From contig CAZUAQ010000028.1 of assembly GCA_964618455.1 (NCBI GenBank), positions 10,521-74,520 on the forward strand: DNA of 64,000 nt. The letters are read 5' to 3'. Each line of letters starts with the position of its first letter. Position 1 is the first letter of the stretch. Under the pieces are notes generated by a model. That model did no database searches. It was not told the DNA's origin and saw nothing but the letters and a program-made list of their open reading frames with translations. This DNA comes from CAZUAQ01 sp964618455. GTDB lineage: Bacteria; Planctomycetota; Phycisphaerae; UBA1845; PWPN01. This document shows positions 27,840 through 35,663 of this stretch, piece by piece. The position numbers and the translations under genes were made by a program.

Positions 27840-28638
27840 GACCGCTTCCACCGGGGCGCTCGCCGCCTACACGCTCTGGCAGCGCGAAGTTGTTCGCTTC
27901 CTGCGGCAGCGCTCGCGCGTGGTCGGCGCATTGGTCACCCCGGTGGTTTTCTGGGCGCTGATCGGCATGGGCCTCGGCCGCTCGTTCCGGCCGGAAGGCG
28001 CGAGTGAGCAGATCAACTACCTCGAGTTCTTCTTCCCCGGCACGGTCGTGATGATCCTGCTGTTCACCGCCATCTTCTCCACCATCTCGGTGATCGACGA
28101 TCGCAAAGAGGGCTTTCTGCAGGGGGTCATGGTCTCTCCCGCGCCACCCTGGTCGATCGTCCTCGGCAAGATCCTCGGTGGCACAACCCTCGCCTTTTTG
28201 CAGGGCATGCTTTTCTGCCTGTTCGCCTTCGGGTTCGAAACCGACCTGAATCTGCTCCGCATTCTTGGTCTGATCGTCGTCGTTTTCATTGGGAGTTTCG
28301 GACTGACGGGTCTGGGCTTCCTCGTCGCCTGGCCGATGGAATCCACACAGGGCTTCCATGCCATCATGAACCTGCTGCTGCTGCCGATGTGGATGCTGAG
28401 TGGGGCGCTCTTCCCCGCTTCCGGAGCGCACACCTGGCTGAAGTGGGTGATGATGATCAACCCGGTCACCTACATTGTGGCGGCGGTCCAGAACATGTGT
28501 TACAAGGATGTGGCCGAGATTACCGGGGGCCATCCACCGGGGGCGGCTGTTTCGATCCTGGTCATGATTCTCTTCGGCGTGTTGACGTTCGCCGCCTCGG
28601 CATGGCTCGCTCAGAAGCCCGAAGGAAAACGCAGATGA
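27829..28638 (+). CDS. ABC-2 type transporter permease
   Basis: A 269-residue membrane protein, partner of the preceding ATPase. It shows the ABC-2 layout: an N-terminal cytosolic stretch (LWQREVVRFLRQRSRV), a first helix with GALVTPVVFWALIGMGLG, then FFFPGTVVMILLFTAIFSTISVIDDRKEGFLQGVMVSPAP and ALFPASGAHTWLKWVMMINPVTYIV. GGAGG at 27818-27822 sits 6 bp before the ATG at 27829, so I prefer this over ATG 27826. The gene overlaps the ATPase gene and its stop overlaps the SCO1 start (ATGA). The substrate is unknown. Confidence 0.85.
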   Translation: MSSETASTGALAAYTLWQREVVRFLRQRSRVVGALVTPVVFWALIGMGLGRSFRPEGASEQINYLEFFFPGTVVMILLFTAIFSTISVIDDRKEGFLQGVMVSPAPPWSIVLGKILGGTTLAFLQGMLFCLFAFGFETDLNLLRILGLIVVVFIGSFGLTGLGFLVAWPMESTQGFHAIMNLLLLPMWMLSGALFPASGAHTWLKWVMMINPVTYIVAAVQNMCYKDVAEITGGHPPGAAVSILVMILFGVLTFAASAWLAQKPEGKRR

Positions 28639-29315
28639 CCTCCATGCGCACCACCCTTGTTCATCGCTGCAATCCCATGCTGATCTGCACTGCCATAGCC
28701 TGTAGCCTTCTCAGCGGACCACTCATCGGATGCGGCGAAGAGGAGTCATCGCGGAAACAAGGCGGAATGACGGGCGAGGACGCCGATGCGTCGAACGATT
28801 CTTTGCCGATCATGTTCGATGCCCCAGGGTTCGAGCTGACGAATCAGGAGGGCGAGACGTTCTCCTCTGAATCACTTGCGGGTCATGTCTGGGTCGCCGA
28901 CTTCATCTTCACGCGTTGCCCCGGTCCCTGCCCGGTCATGACGCAGAACATGAAGAAGCTGCACGACACCTTCGACGACGCGGAAAAGCTTCGCTTCGTC
29001 ACCTTCACCGTGGATCCGGAAAATGACACCCCGGCAGTGCTGAAGAAGTACGCGCGACGCTTCAAGGCCGATTCCGAGCGATGGACTTTCCTGACCGGGG
29101 AGCGCGAGACCATCTTCGGGCTCTCGGTGGACGGGTTCAAACTCGCCGCCGCACCCGCCGAGGCGGCCGACGATCCCTCGCATCCGATCGTTCACAGCCA
29201 GCGCTACGTCCTCGTGGATCGCGAGGGGAAGATTCGCGGCTATTACAACGGCCTGGAAACCGCGGATCTCCAGTCGATCGAACGGGATCTTCGCAGCCTC
29301 CTCGGCGAATCCTGA
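28635..29315 (+). CDS. SCO1/SenC copper chaperone lipoprotein
   Basis: A 226-residue lipoprotein that would deliver copper to, or reduce, the CuA site of COX2 outside the membrane. The lipobox is LIGC (C33). The thioredoxin-like fold carries the copper-binding Cys pair in TRCPGPCPVM (C95, C99) and the conserved histidine H187 in HSQRYVLVD. The start ATG overlaps the upstream stop. Its place just after the oxidase and exporter genes fits a CuA maturation role. Confidence 0.92.
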   Translation: MTSMRTTLVHRCNPMLICTAIACSLLSGPLIGCGEEESSRKQGGMTGEDADASNDSLPIMFDAPGFELTNQEGETFSSESLAGHVWVADFIFTRCPGPCPVMTQNMKKLHDTFDDAEKLRFVTFTVDPENDTPAVLKKYARRFKADSERWTFLTGERETIFGLSVDGFKLAAAPAEAADDPSHPIVHSQRYVLVDREGKIRGYYNGLETADLQSIERDLRSLLGES

Positions 29316-29336
29316 TCGGCTCCGGATGCCCTTGCC

Positions 29337-29765
29337 ATGTTGGATATCCTTCCCACGATTAACGCCACGCTGAACGGCATCGCCGCCATCCTGCTGGCCC
29401 TCGGTTTTGTCGCCGTCAAACGGAAGCAGATCACGCTCCACAAGCGCCTGATGATCTCAGCGTTCGTGGTCTCCGCGCTCTTCCTCGCGAGTTACCTCAC
29501 GTATCACTATCTGAAGCACCAGGCTACGGGCAAAGGCCATACGCCCTTCGAAGGCACGGGCTGGATCCGGCCGGTCTATTTCACGCTGCTCATCTCCCAT
29601 ATCATTCTCGCGGCGGTCAACCTGCCGATGATTCTGATCACGATGTATCTCGCCGCGAGAGGACGTTTCGAGAAGCACCGCCGCGTGGCGCGATGGACGT
29701 GGCCGATCTGGATGTACGTCTCGGTGACCGGTGTCATCGTCTACGTTATGCTGTACCACATGTGA
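29337..29765 (+). CDS. DUF420 family membrane protein, CtaM-like
   Basis: A 142-residue protein with four hydrophobic helices. The DUF420 pattern is visible: TINATLNGIAAILLALG, HKRLMISAF, LTYHYLKH, HIILAAVNLPMILI and RHRR-type EKHRRVARWTWPIW. Members of this family (CtaM in Staphylococcus) are needed for maturation of heme A oxidases; the exact step is not settled. It lies 21 bp after the SCO1 gene and appears to be the last gene of the operon. Confidence 0.85.
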   Translation: MLDILPTINATLNGIAAILLALGFVAVKRKQITLHKRLMISAFVVSALFLASYLTYHYLKHQATGKGHTPFEGTGWIRPVYFTLLISHIILAAVNLPMILITMYLAARGRFEKHRRVARWTWPIWMYVSVTGVIVYVMLYHM

Positions 29766-29897
29766 TTTGTCGGCTTCCGGGTTGGAGGTGGAAGTGATCG
29801 ACCTGCCAACGCGAAGCATCAAGATGCAAAGGTGTTGTGCCGATAGAATCCGAGTGGCGCTGAGCTTCGCAATCACCAGGCAGCAAGGGATGAGAGA

Positions 29898-31247
29898 ATG
29901 CTGACGAAGAACCCGTCCATGGTCATTCTGATGGTGGTCGCCGGAGGACTGTTTCTTGCTACCGGCCTGAATTGTCCCCATCTGCCTTCCGAGCTGGATC
30001 TGGAACTGCAATCCATCCTTGCCATGGAAGGCATCGAGCCGATTGCGAAGCCCGCGATCGATACGGACAAGGTCGTGCTTGGTCAGGCGCTCTTCTTCGA
30101 CAAGATTCTCAGTGGCAATGAGAACATCTCCTGTGCGACCTGCCATCACCCCACGTTGAACACGGGCGACCATCTCTCGCTGGCGGTAGGGGAGGGCGGC
30201 AGCGGCTTGGGCCCGCTTCGCACGATTCCCACGGACGAGAACGACGCGCTCGTCTTCATCCCGCGCAATTCTCCGCCGCTGTTCAATCGCGGCGAGCTGA
30301 AAAGTATGTTCTGGGATGGACGCGTCGAGGAAACGGCGGATGGCGATTTCGATTCGCCTGCCGGCGAAGCACTGCTCGACGGACTCGAGAGCGCCCTGGC
30401 GGCCCAGGCCATGTTCCCCGTCACGTCACGCGAGGAGATGCGCGGTCAGCCCGGAAGCAATGATCTCGCCGACCTGGCGGACGACGATTTTCAGGGCATG
30501 TGGCAGGCGTTGATGAGTCGCGTGCTCGCGATCGAGGAATACCAAAACCTGTTCGCCGCCGCCTTTCCCGAGGTCTCAGAAGCTGACCTCACTTTCGCTC
30601 ACGCCGCCAATGCCATTGCCGCGTTCGAGATCAACAACCAGACCCTCGACGACAGCCCGTTCGATGAGTACCTGCGGGGGGATCTGGGTGCCCTGTCGGA
30701 TGCGGCAAAACGTGGAGCGATCCTCTTCTACACCGATGCCGGATGCGTGCGATGTCATTCGGGCTCGTTGATGACGGATGAAAGCTTTCATAATGTCGGC
30801 GTGCCACCGGTCGGCCCCGGCAAAGGCGATGGCGAGGATGGCCGCAGCGACTTCGGCCGCGAGCGCGTCACGGGTGAGCCGCGCGATCGGTACCGGTTCC
30901 GCACGCCCTCGTTGCGTAATGTCGCCGCCACCGGGCCGTGGTTCCATTCCGGCGCGATCACCACGTTGGAAGGGGCGGTGCGTCACATGCTCGACCCGAC
31001 CACGTCGGCGGAGAGTTACGACGTGACGCAACTGCGCGTGGAACTGCAGCCGACGGCCGGGCTGGATGAACTGCCGGATATCCTCAGCGATCTCGATTCG
31101 CGCGTGGCGTCGGGCGTGACGTTGAGCGATGGGCAGGTCGAACAACTCGTGGCGTTCCTCAACACGCTGACGGCGGAAAGCATCGCCGACCTGGTGGAGA
31201 ATGATCTGCCCGAAAGCGTGCCCAGCGGCCTGCCGGTCGAGGATTGA
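29898..31247 (+). CDS. Diheme cytochrome c peroxidase / MauG family protein
   Basis: A 449-residue exported diheme protein, probably reducing hydrogen peroxide with electrons from a small carrier. The two heme sites are SCATCHHP (C79, C82, H83) and CVRCHSG (C283, C286, H287). The pattern LGQALFFDKILSGNENISCATCH is diagnostic for the family, as is the later RYRFRTPSLRNVAATGPWFHSG. The N-terminus is a hydrophobic export signal (MVILMVVAGGLFLATG). It starts 132 bp after the oxidase operon and may have its own promoter. Without further data it could also be a MauG-like enzyme. Confidence 0.88.
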   Translation: MLTKNPSMVILMVVAGGLFLATGLNCPHLPSELDLELQSILAMEGIEPIAKPAIDTDKVVLGQALFFDKILSGNENISCATCHHPTLNTGDHLSLAVGEGGSGLGPLRTIPTDENDALVFIPRNSPPLFNRGELKSMFWDGRVEETADGDFDSPAGEALLDGLESALAAQAMFPVTSREEMRGQPGSNDLADLADDDFQGMWQALMSRVLAIEEYQNLFAAAFPEVSEADLTFAHAANAIAAFEINNQTLDDSPFDEYLRGDLGALSDAAKRGAILFYTDAGCVRCHSGSLMTDESFHNVGVPPVGPGKGDGEDGRSDFGRERVTGEPRDRYRFRTPSLRNVAATGPWFHSGAITTLEGAVRHMLDPTTSAESYDVTQLRVELQPTAGLDELPDILSDLDSRVASGVTLSDGQVEQLVAFLNTLTAESIADLVENDLPESVPSGLPVED

Positions 31248-31249
31248 GC

Positions 31250-31273
31250 AATCCGATGCCGGGAGATCGGGTT
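31250..31273. terminator. Hairpin between convergent genes
   Basis: AATCCGAT (31250-31257) pairs with ATCGGGTT (31266-31273), with one G-U wobble and an 8-nt loop. It lies just after the diheme peroxidase stop in a 72-bp convergent gap. There is no T-run. Confidence 0.35.
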
Positions 31274-31319
31274 CCCCACTGACAATCGAGACTGGATCCG
31301 AATTGGGCGTTTGGAATGC

Positions 31320-32351
31320 CTACGGCTGAAGGTGTTCGTTTGTCAGAGCGATGGCGCGGTCGACCGAATCGGCGATGGTGTTGAAGTCGAGTTGCGTCTC
31401 CGGCGGGAGCGTCATGTCCAGTTCCTCGCGGAGCGCTGCGCGGACGGGAAAGTTCGCCGAGGTGCTCTCCGCCAGCATCCGCTCGGTGACTTCCGAGGAT
31501 AGAAAGTCGATAAGCACCCGGCCGGTCTCGGGATTCGGTCCACCGGCGATCAGGGCGACCGAATTGGGGATGAGCAGCGAACCGCCGTCGCCCATATCCG
31601 GGTAGGTCAGGTCGACGGGCTCCTTCAACGCCTGACGGGCGTACACGTCATCGGTATCCGTCGAGCAGAGCGTGAGGCGGCCGGCGCCGACGAGCCGCGC
31701 CCCGGTGGCGTTGCCGTCCAGCAGGGTGTGGTTGATCGTCTCGCCGAGTTCCTCGAGAAAAGTCACGTATTCGTCTTCGCCCCACAAGGCGTGAAACGCG
31801 GCGAAATGCCCGAGCGTCGTGCCGAAGCGGGGATCCGCCACGCCGAGCTTGCCCTTCCACTTGACTTCCGTGATTCCACGCCATGTCGACGGAAGTTCTT
31901 CCTCGGTGACCAGATTCGTATTGAATCCAATCACACGGCCGCGCAAGCCGAACGCCGTCCACATCCCATCGGGATCACGGTAACGCTCGGGGATGCCCTC
32001 CGCCGGGGGGCGATACTCGGCGAGCAAGCCCGCGCGGGCCAGCTTGATCGTGTTGAAAATCTCGCTCGACCAGAAGACGTCGGCGTTGGGATGATCCTTC
32101 TCCGTTTCAATGAGCCTTACGAGCCCGGTCGTCTTACCAGCTTCCGTGTCGGTCTTCATCGCCACACGAATGCCGGTCTCCTTCTCGAAGGCTGCAATCA
32201 CCTGCTTCGCGAAGGGAGGATCCACGCTGCAATAGAGCGTGACCGTCCGAGATCCGGACGAGGAACCCTCCCCGGACTTGGAACAGCCGGCGCCGAACGT
32301 GAGGGTAAGAATGAAGAACGCTGTCGCAAACGCGCGTCGTGTCCTGATCAA
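31320..32351 (-). CDS. Iron-type ABC transporter substrate-binding lipoprotein
   Basis: A 343-residue extracytoplasmic binding protein of the Fe3+/FutA/AfuA-like group. An export signal ends at a lipobox-like FGAGC (Cys about residue 23). The mature part starts TVTLYCSVDPPFAKQVIAAFEKETGI, the typical first strand and helix, with DVFWSSEIFNTI and RGRVIGFNTNLV further on. It starts with TTG at 32351, 3 nt after the stop of the upstream gene, with CAGGGA about 10 bp before it, so the two are probably co-transcribed. No permease or ATPase partner is nearby. The ligand could be ferric iron or another oxyanion or sugar. Confidence 0.8.
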   Translation of the reverse strand: MIRTRRAFATAFFILTLTFGAGCSKSGEGSSSGSRTVTLYCSVDPPFAKQVIAAFEKETGIRVAMKTDTEAGKTTGLVRLIETEKDHPNADVFWSSEIFNTIKLARAGLLAEYRPPAEGIPERYRDPDGMWTAFGLRGRVIGFNTNLVTEEELPSTWRGITEVKWKGKLGVADPRFGTTLGHFAAFHALWGEDEYVTFLEELGETINHTLLDGNATGARLVGAGRLTLCSTDTDDVYARQALKEPVDLTYPDMGDGGSLLIPNSVALIAGGPNPETGRVLIDFLSSEVTERMLAESTSANFPVRAALREELDMTLPPETQLDFNTIADSVDRAIALTNEHLQP

Positions 32352-32354
32352 TGC

Positions 32355-34199
32355 TCAATTCCCTGAGGTCGTTTCCTGGTAGTTGCGCTGGAAGTACTTG
32401 CTGATCGATTCCTGGTAGACACCGGGCACGTCGCCGCTCTCGATCGTTTCCGTCGCGTAGCGATTCGCCGAAAGCGACGCGCCGCGAAGTTCGGGCGACG
32501 CTTCACCTTTGAACTGCTCACCCTCCACGAACTCCTGGTGAATGATGTGCCCGGCCTTGCTGAAGACGTCGGTACGTTCCTTCTTCAGGTTGAAATTGGT
32601 GGCCTGCTCGGGGGCGACACCACCCTGACCGCGGCCCAGGCCGCCCATACCGCTGTTGCCCTGGCCGCCTTGCTGACCTTGCGCCATGCCCGAGCCCTGG
32701 CAGCCGCCGCATGGCTGGCCGTTCTTCATGCCGGTGCCCTGGCATTGCGAGCAGCCCTGGCCGAGATCGTTCTTCATCTGGTCGAGCTGCGTCATGGCGG
32801 ACTCGATCTCGTTCAACTGCTGCTGCATCGCTTCGAGTTCGGAGAGCTGTTGACCGGCCTGGCCCATGCCCTGCTGACCCTGTTGACCGCCGGACGAGCC
32901 ACCACCGGCCTGCTGCTGACCCGGTTGCTGACCCTGTCCCGGCTGGCCCCCCTGGGCGCCTTGCTGCTGTTGCTTCTGAGCCCCCTGGGCAAGCTTCTGG
33001 CCCAGTTGCTTGGCGGCATCGCACGCAGCGCCGCGCTGCTGCATCTGCTTCATCATCTTCTGGACCTGCTGTTTGTCGAGGCCCTTTTTCTCGAGCTGTT
33101 TCTTGAGTGATTCGAGATCCTTCTTCTGCAGACTGTCGAGTGCCCGCTGAATCTCCTGCTGATTCATGCCCGCCTTGGCCAGTTCGTCCTTGTTCTTCTG
33201 ATCGTTCTCCGCCACGTTCTGAATCTGCTTGCCGAGTTGTTCCAACTGCTTGCGAAGCTGTTCCGCCTGACGCTTCTCCTCTTCCGTTTTCGGCGCGGTC
33301 TTGAGCTTCAACTCGAGCTCGTCGAGCACGCGTTTGGCTTCCTTGAAGTCCCCCTGGGACAACGACGACGCCAGCTTGCCGACCGGCGTCTCCGCCGCGT
33401 TTTCGCGCTGGGCGATGCGCCGCAGGAGCTTTTTCATCTCCTGCATTTCTTCATACCGTTCGGAACTCTTCTTCTCTTCCAGCTTCTGGCTCAGCTTCTC
33501 GACCTTCTTCAGCGCGTTCCGCCGCACATCCATCGGCGTTTCCGCCCCGGTCGCCTGCATCGGCTCCAGAGGTTCGAGTTCGTCCTTCAGCAGTTCATTC
33601 TTCTCGCGGATCTTCCCGATCTCCTGGTTCAACTGAACCTGCACCGCGTTCTCCATACGCTTCAGGGCTTCCTTCTCGGGAGAGTCGTCCGCCACGATCT
33701 GCTGCTTCCCGCTCAAGTTGATTGTCGGAAGCAGGAAGAACAGGATCACCGCGCCCAACACGCCCGGGATCGCGAAGTTGGCGGAGTGCGGGAAGCGAAT
33801 CGGCAGATGCTGCGACGGGGTAATGCGGGCGCCGAGTTTTCGGGCATCGTTCAGGACCGCCTGGTGAAACGGGTCGTCCGAGCTCTGGCAGTAGAGACCG
33901 GTGCTGATACGCTCTTTCAGTCCGGCAGCCACGTCGAGTTGGGCGGCTGCCGTCTGCATGCTCGGCGCACGCAGCAGCGTCCAGAGGATCGATCCCGTGA
34001 CCGCCGCTACGAGGGCGACCAGGCTGAACGCGCCCATGAACGGCGGCAGGGTCGTCCCTCCGTAGGAAGTCCGCTGGACTACGATGGCCAGGATTACCAC
34101 GCTGGCGGCGAACGCCAGGCACCAGCACAGGTTGGACAGCCAGGCGTTCAGCATGATCCGTCGCCGGGCTTCTCGAATCGGTCGTTGCAAATCGCTCAT
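32355..34199 (-). CDS. Membrane coiled-coil protein, Gln/Gly-rich, with DnaJ-like zinc knuckle
   Basis: A 614-residue protein of unknown function. Two transmembrane helices lie near residues 17-77 and a third near 150-171. A long charged coiled coil then spans about 175-400. Next is a Gln/Gly-rich low-complexity region, and two CxxCxGxG knuckles: CSQCQGTG and CGGCQGSG (C483, C486, C497, C500). These resemble half of the DnaJ zinc domain. The C-terminus has a short folded region ending FQRNYQETTSGN. Similar membrane coiled-coil proteins occur in planctomycete BatA/DUF4175-type clusters, but I cannot name the family with certainty. A TATAAT box lies on the minus strand at 34348-34343. The binding lipoprotein gene follows after 3 nt. 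Confidence 0.6.
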   Translation of the reverse strand: MSDLQRPIREARRRIMLNAWLSNLCWCLAFAASVVILAIVVQRTSYGGTTLPPFMGAFSLVALVAAVTGSILWTLLRAPSMQTAAAQLDVAAGLKERISTGLYCQSSDDPFHQAVLNDARKLGARITPSQHLPIRFPHSANFAIPGVLGAVILFFLLPTINLSGKQQIVADDSPEKEALKRMENAVQVQLNQEIGKIREKNELLKDELEPLEPMQATGAETPMDVRRNALKKVEKLSQKLEEKKSSERYEEMQEMKKLLRRIAQRENAAETPVGKLASSLSQGDFKEAKRVLDELELKLKTAPKTEEEKRQAEQLRKQLEQLGKQIQNVAENDQKNKDELAKAGMNQQEIQRALDSLQKKDLESLKKQLEKKGLDKQQVQKMMKQMQQRGAACDAAKQLGQKLAQGAQKQQQQGAQGGQPGQGQQPGQQQAGGGSSGGQQGQQGMGQAGQQLSELEAMQQQLNEIESAMTQLDQMKNDLGQGCSQCQGTGMKNGQPCGGCQGSGMAQGQQGGQGNSGMGGLGRGQGGVAPEQATNFNLKKERTDVFSKAGHIIHQEFVEGEQFKGEASPELRGASLSANRYATETIESGDVPGVYQESISKYFQRNYQETTSGN

Positions 34200-34464
34200 G
34201 TACAGATTCCCCTGAGGTTGATATCGGGTCTCATTTCTTATTGTCGGCGGATGCGGCCTTCTTACTTGGAACTCCGATGCTCTCTACCGGAAGTGTTCCG
34301 GGGCCGCGTGGCGGATCGTTCCACCTCCTCAGTATATGAGACATTATAAACCCCCGTCGGTTCGCTGGGATTCTGCGGAAGGTCACAACACCTCTGCCGG
34401 GGCAAATGTCTCCTAAGATTTTTTCATGTAATGACTTACGGGCCTCCTGGGCCATCGGGCCGAT

Positions 34465-35487
34465 TCAGAAAATCGAATCAATCGTTTCGGGCGCGTCCGC
34501 CGGTTGCTCCGGATGTTCCGTGCACTTTCGCACGTGCTCGATCAGGCTGGCGGGCAGGGGCACCGTCCAAGTCGGCGTTTCCCCTGCCTTCGCCACGTGA
34601 CGTGTGTCCGGTTCGCGCGACCAGTAGCCCCACACTTCACGATAGCGGCGTTCGCCGACAATCTCGCCCTCATCCTGGGGGACGAGTACCAGCAAATGCC
34701 AGAATCCATACTCACCCGGAAGCCACTTTCTGCCGTGGTCCTCGTTCGGAACGGCCTCGATGCGATAGATATCGTTCGTTGCCCGGGGGTAGCCTTCGCC
34801 GCGGCTGTCACCGGTCACCAGGAGGCGATCGGGCGTACCCAGCACGGTGCCGTCATCGGCCAGGCAGACGCGCATTGAATCCCCGCGCCAGGGCCTTCCA
34901 TCCACTTCGACCTCGATCTTGCACGAGACCCCGTACGCCACGACCAGGCCTTTGCCTTTCAGGTCATCGGGCCAGGGGACCTCGAAGTTCACATCGACCC
35001 GCGTGTCGGCAGCGGGACAACGAATCGTGAGTTGCTTTTTCTTTCCCGGAACGAGTTCCACATGCATATTCGTGTCGTACCCGTTGGCGGAATGAACGAG
35101 CAGACTGTACTGGCCGGGCATGAGCGCTTCCCAGAGACCTTGACCAGATCTATTCGTTTCGCGTATGAGCGTCGCCATCTCTTCGGAATTCGCGTATGCC
35201 CGCCCCCGGAGCCTGAAATGCACATTCGGCACGGGAGTCGCTTGAGGCGAATCCTCCACGAGCGTGACCACCAGCGTGGATCGATCGTCCGCAACACGAT
35301 CGGCAAGATTCTCTTCTAATTGAGCGAGCCGTGTCATGGCGGACTCGATCCGCTCGTTCAATGCTTCGCGTTCACTACACTTCTGGCAGACGCGGGTCGG
35401 TGGGAATTGCGTTCTCATCACGACTGTAGTGACCAGTACGGTCAGAATTGCTGCCGCAAGCAGGATCGCGAATTGTTTGGCTGACAT
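34465..35487 (-). CDS. Membrane-anchored protein with transthyretin-like repeat
   Basis: A 340-residue protein of unknown function. An N-terminal helix (MSAKQFAILLAAAILTVLVTTVVM) probably anchors it outside the membrane. A CQKC pair and a short coiled coil (EALNERIESAMTRLAQLEENL) follow. The segment SPQATPVPNVHFRLRGRAY to MPGQYSLLVHSANGYDTNMHVELVPG has the shape of a carboxypeptidase-regulatory/transthyretin-like fold. AGAGGGAG on the minus strand supports the ATG at 35487 rather than the longer frame to 35535. It is divergent from the larA-like gene. No closer family is recognised. Confidence 0.6.
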   Translation of the reverse strand: MSAKQFAILLAAAILTVLVTTVVMRTQFPPTRVCQKCSEREALNERIESAMTRLAQLEENLADRVADDRSTLVVTLVEDSPQATPVPNVHFRLRGRAYANSEEMATLIRETNRSGQGLWEALMPGQYSLLVHSANGYDTNMHVELVPGKKKQLTIRCPAADTRVDVNFEVPWPDDLKGKGLVVAYGVSCKIEVEVDGRPWRGDSMRVCLADDGTVLGTPDRLLVTGDSRGEGYPRATNDIYRIEAVPNEDHGRKWLPGEYGFWHLLVLVPQDEGEIVGERRYREVWGYWSREPDTRHVAKAGETPTWTVPLPASLIEHVRKCTEHPEQPADAPETIDSIF

Positions 35488-35663
35488 GATGGGCTCCCTC
35501 TGGTTACAGTAAGAACTTCCCCAAAATATCCCCATTGATTGCGTGCCTGTATTCTAATACGCGAGCAGACCTCTGAAAAGTGGCTCTCCACTGACCATTG
35601 CGGCGATCCTGCGTTATCATGGTGGAAGCATACTTCATCCGACTTATCTTGAGAGACCGAACC

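Noticed and set aside
34231..34344. 37-codon minus-strand frame upstream of the coiled-coil gene
   Set aside because: A GGGGG lies before the ATG, but the product has no recognisable feature and the frame overlaps the probable promoter region. Not enough to call a gene.
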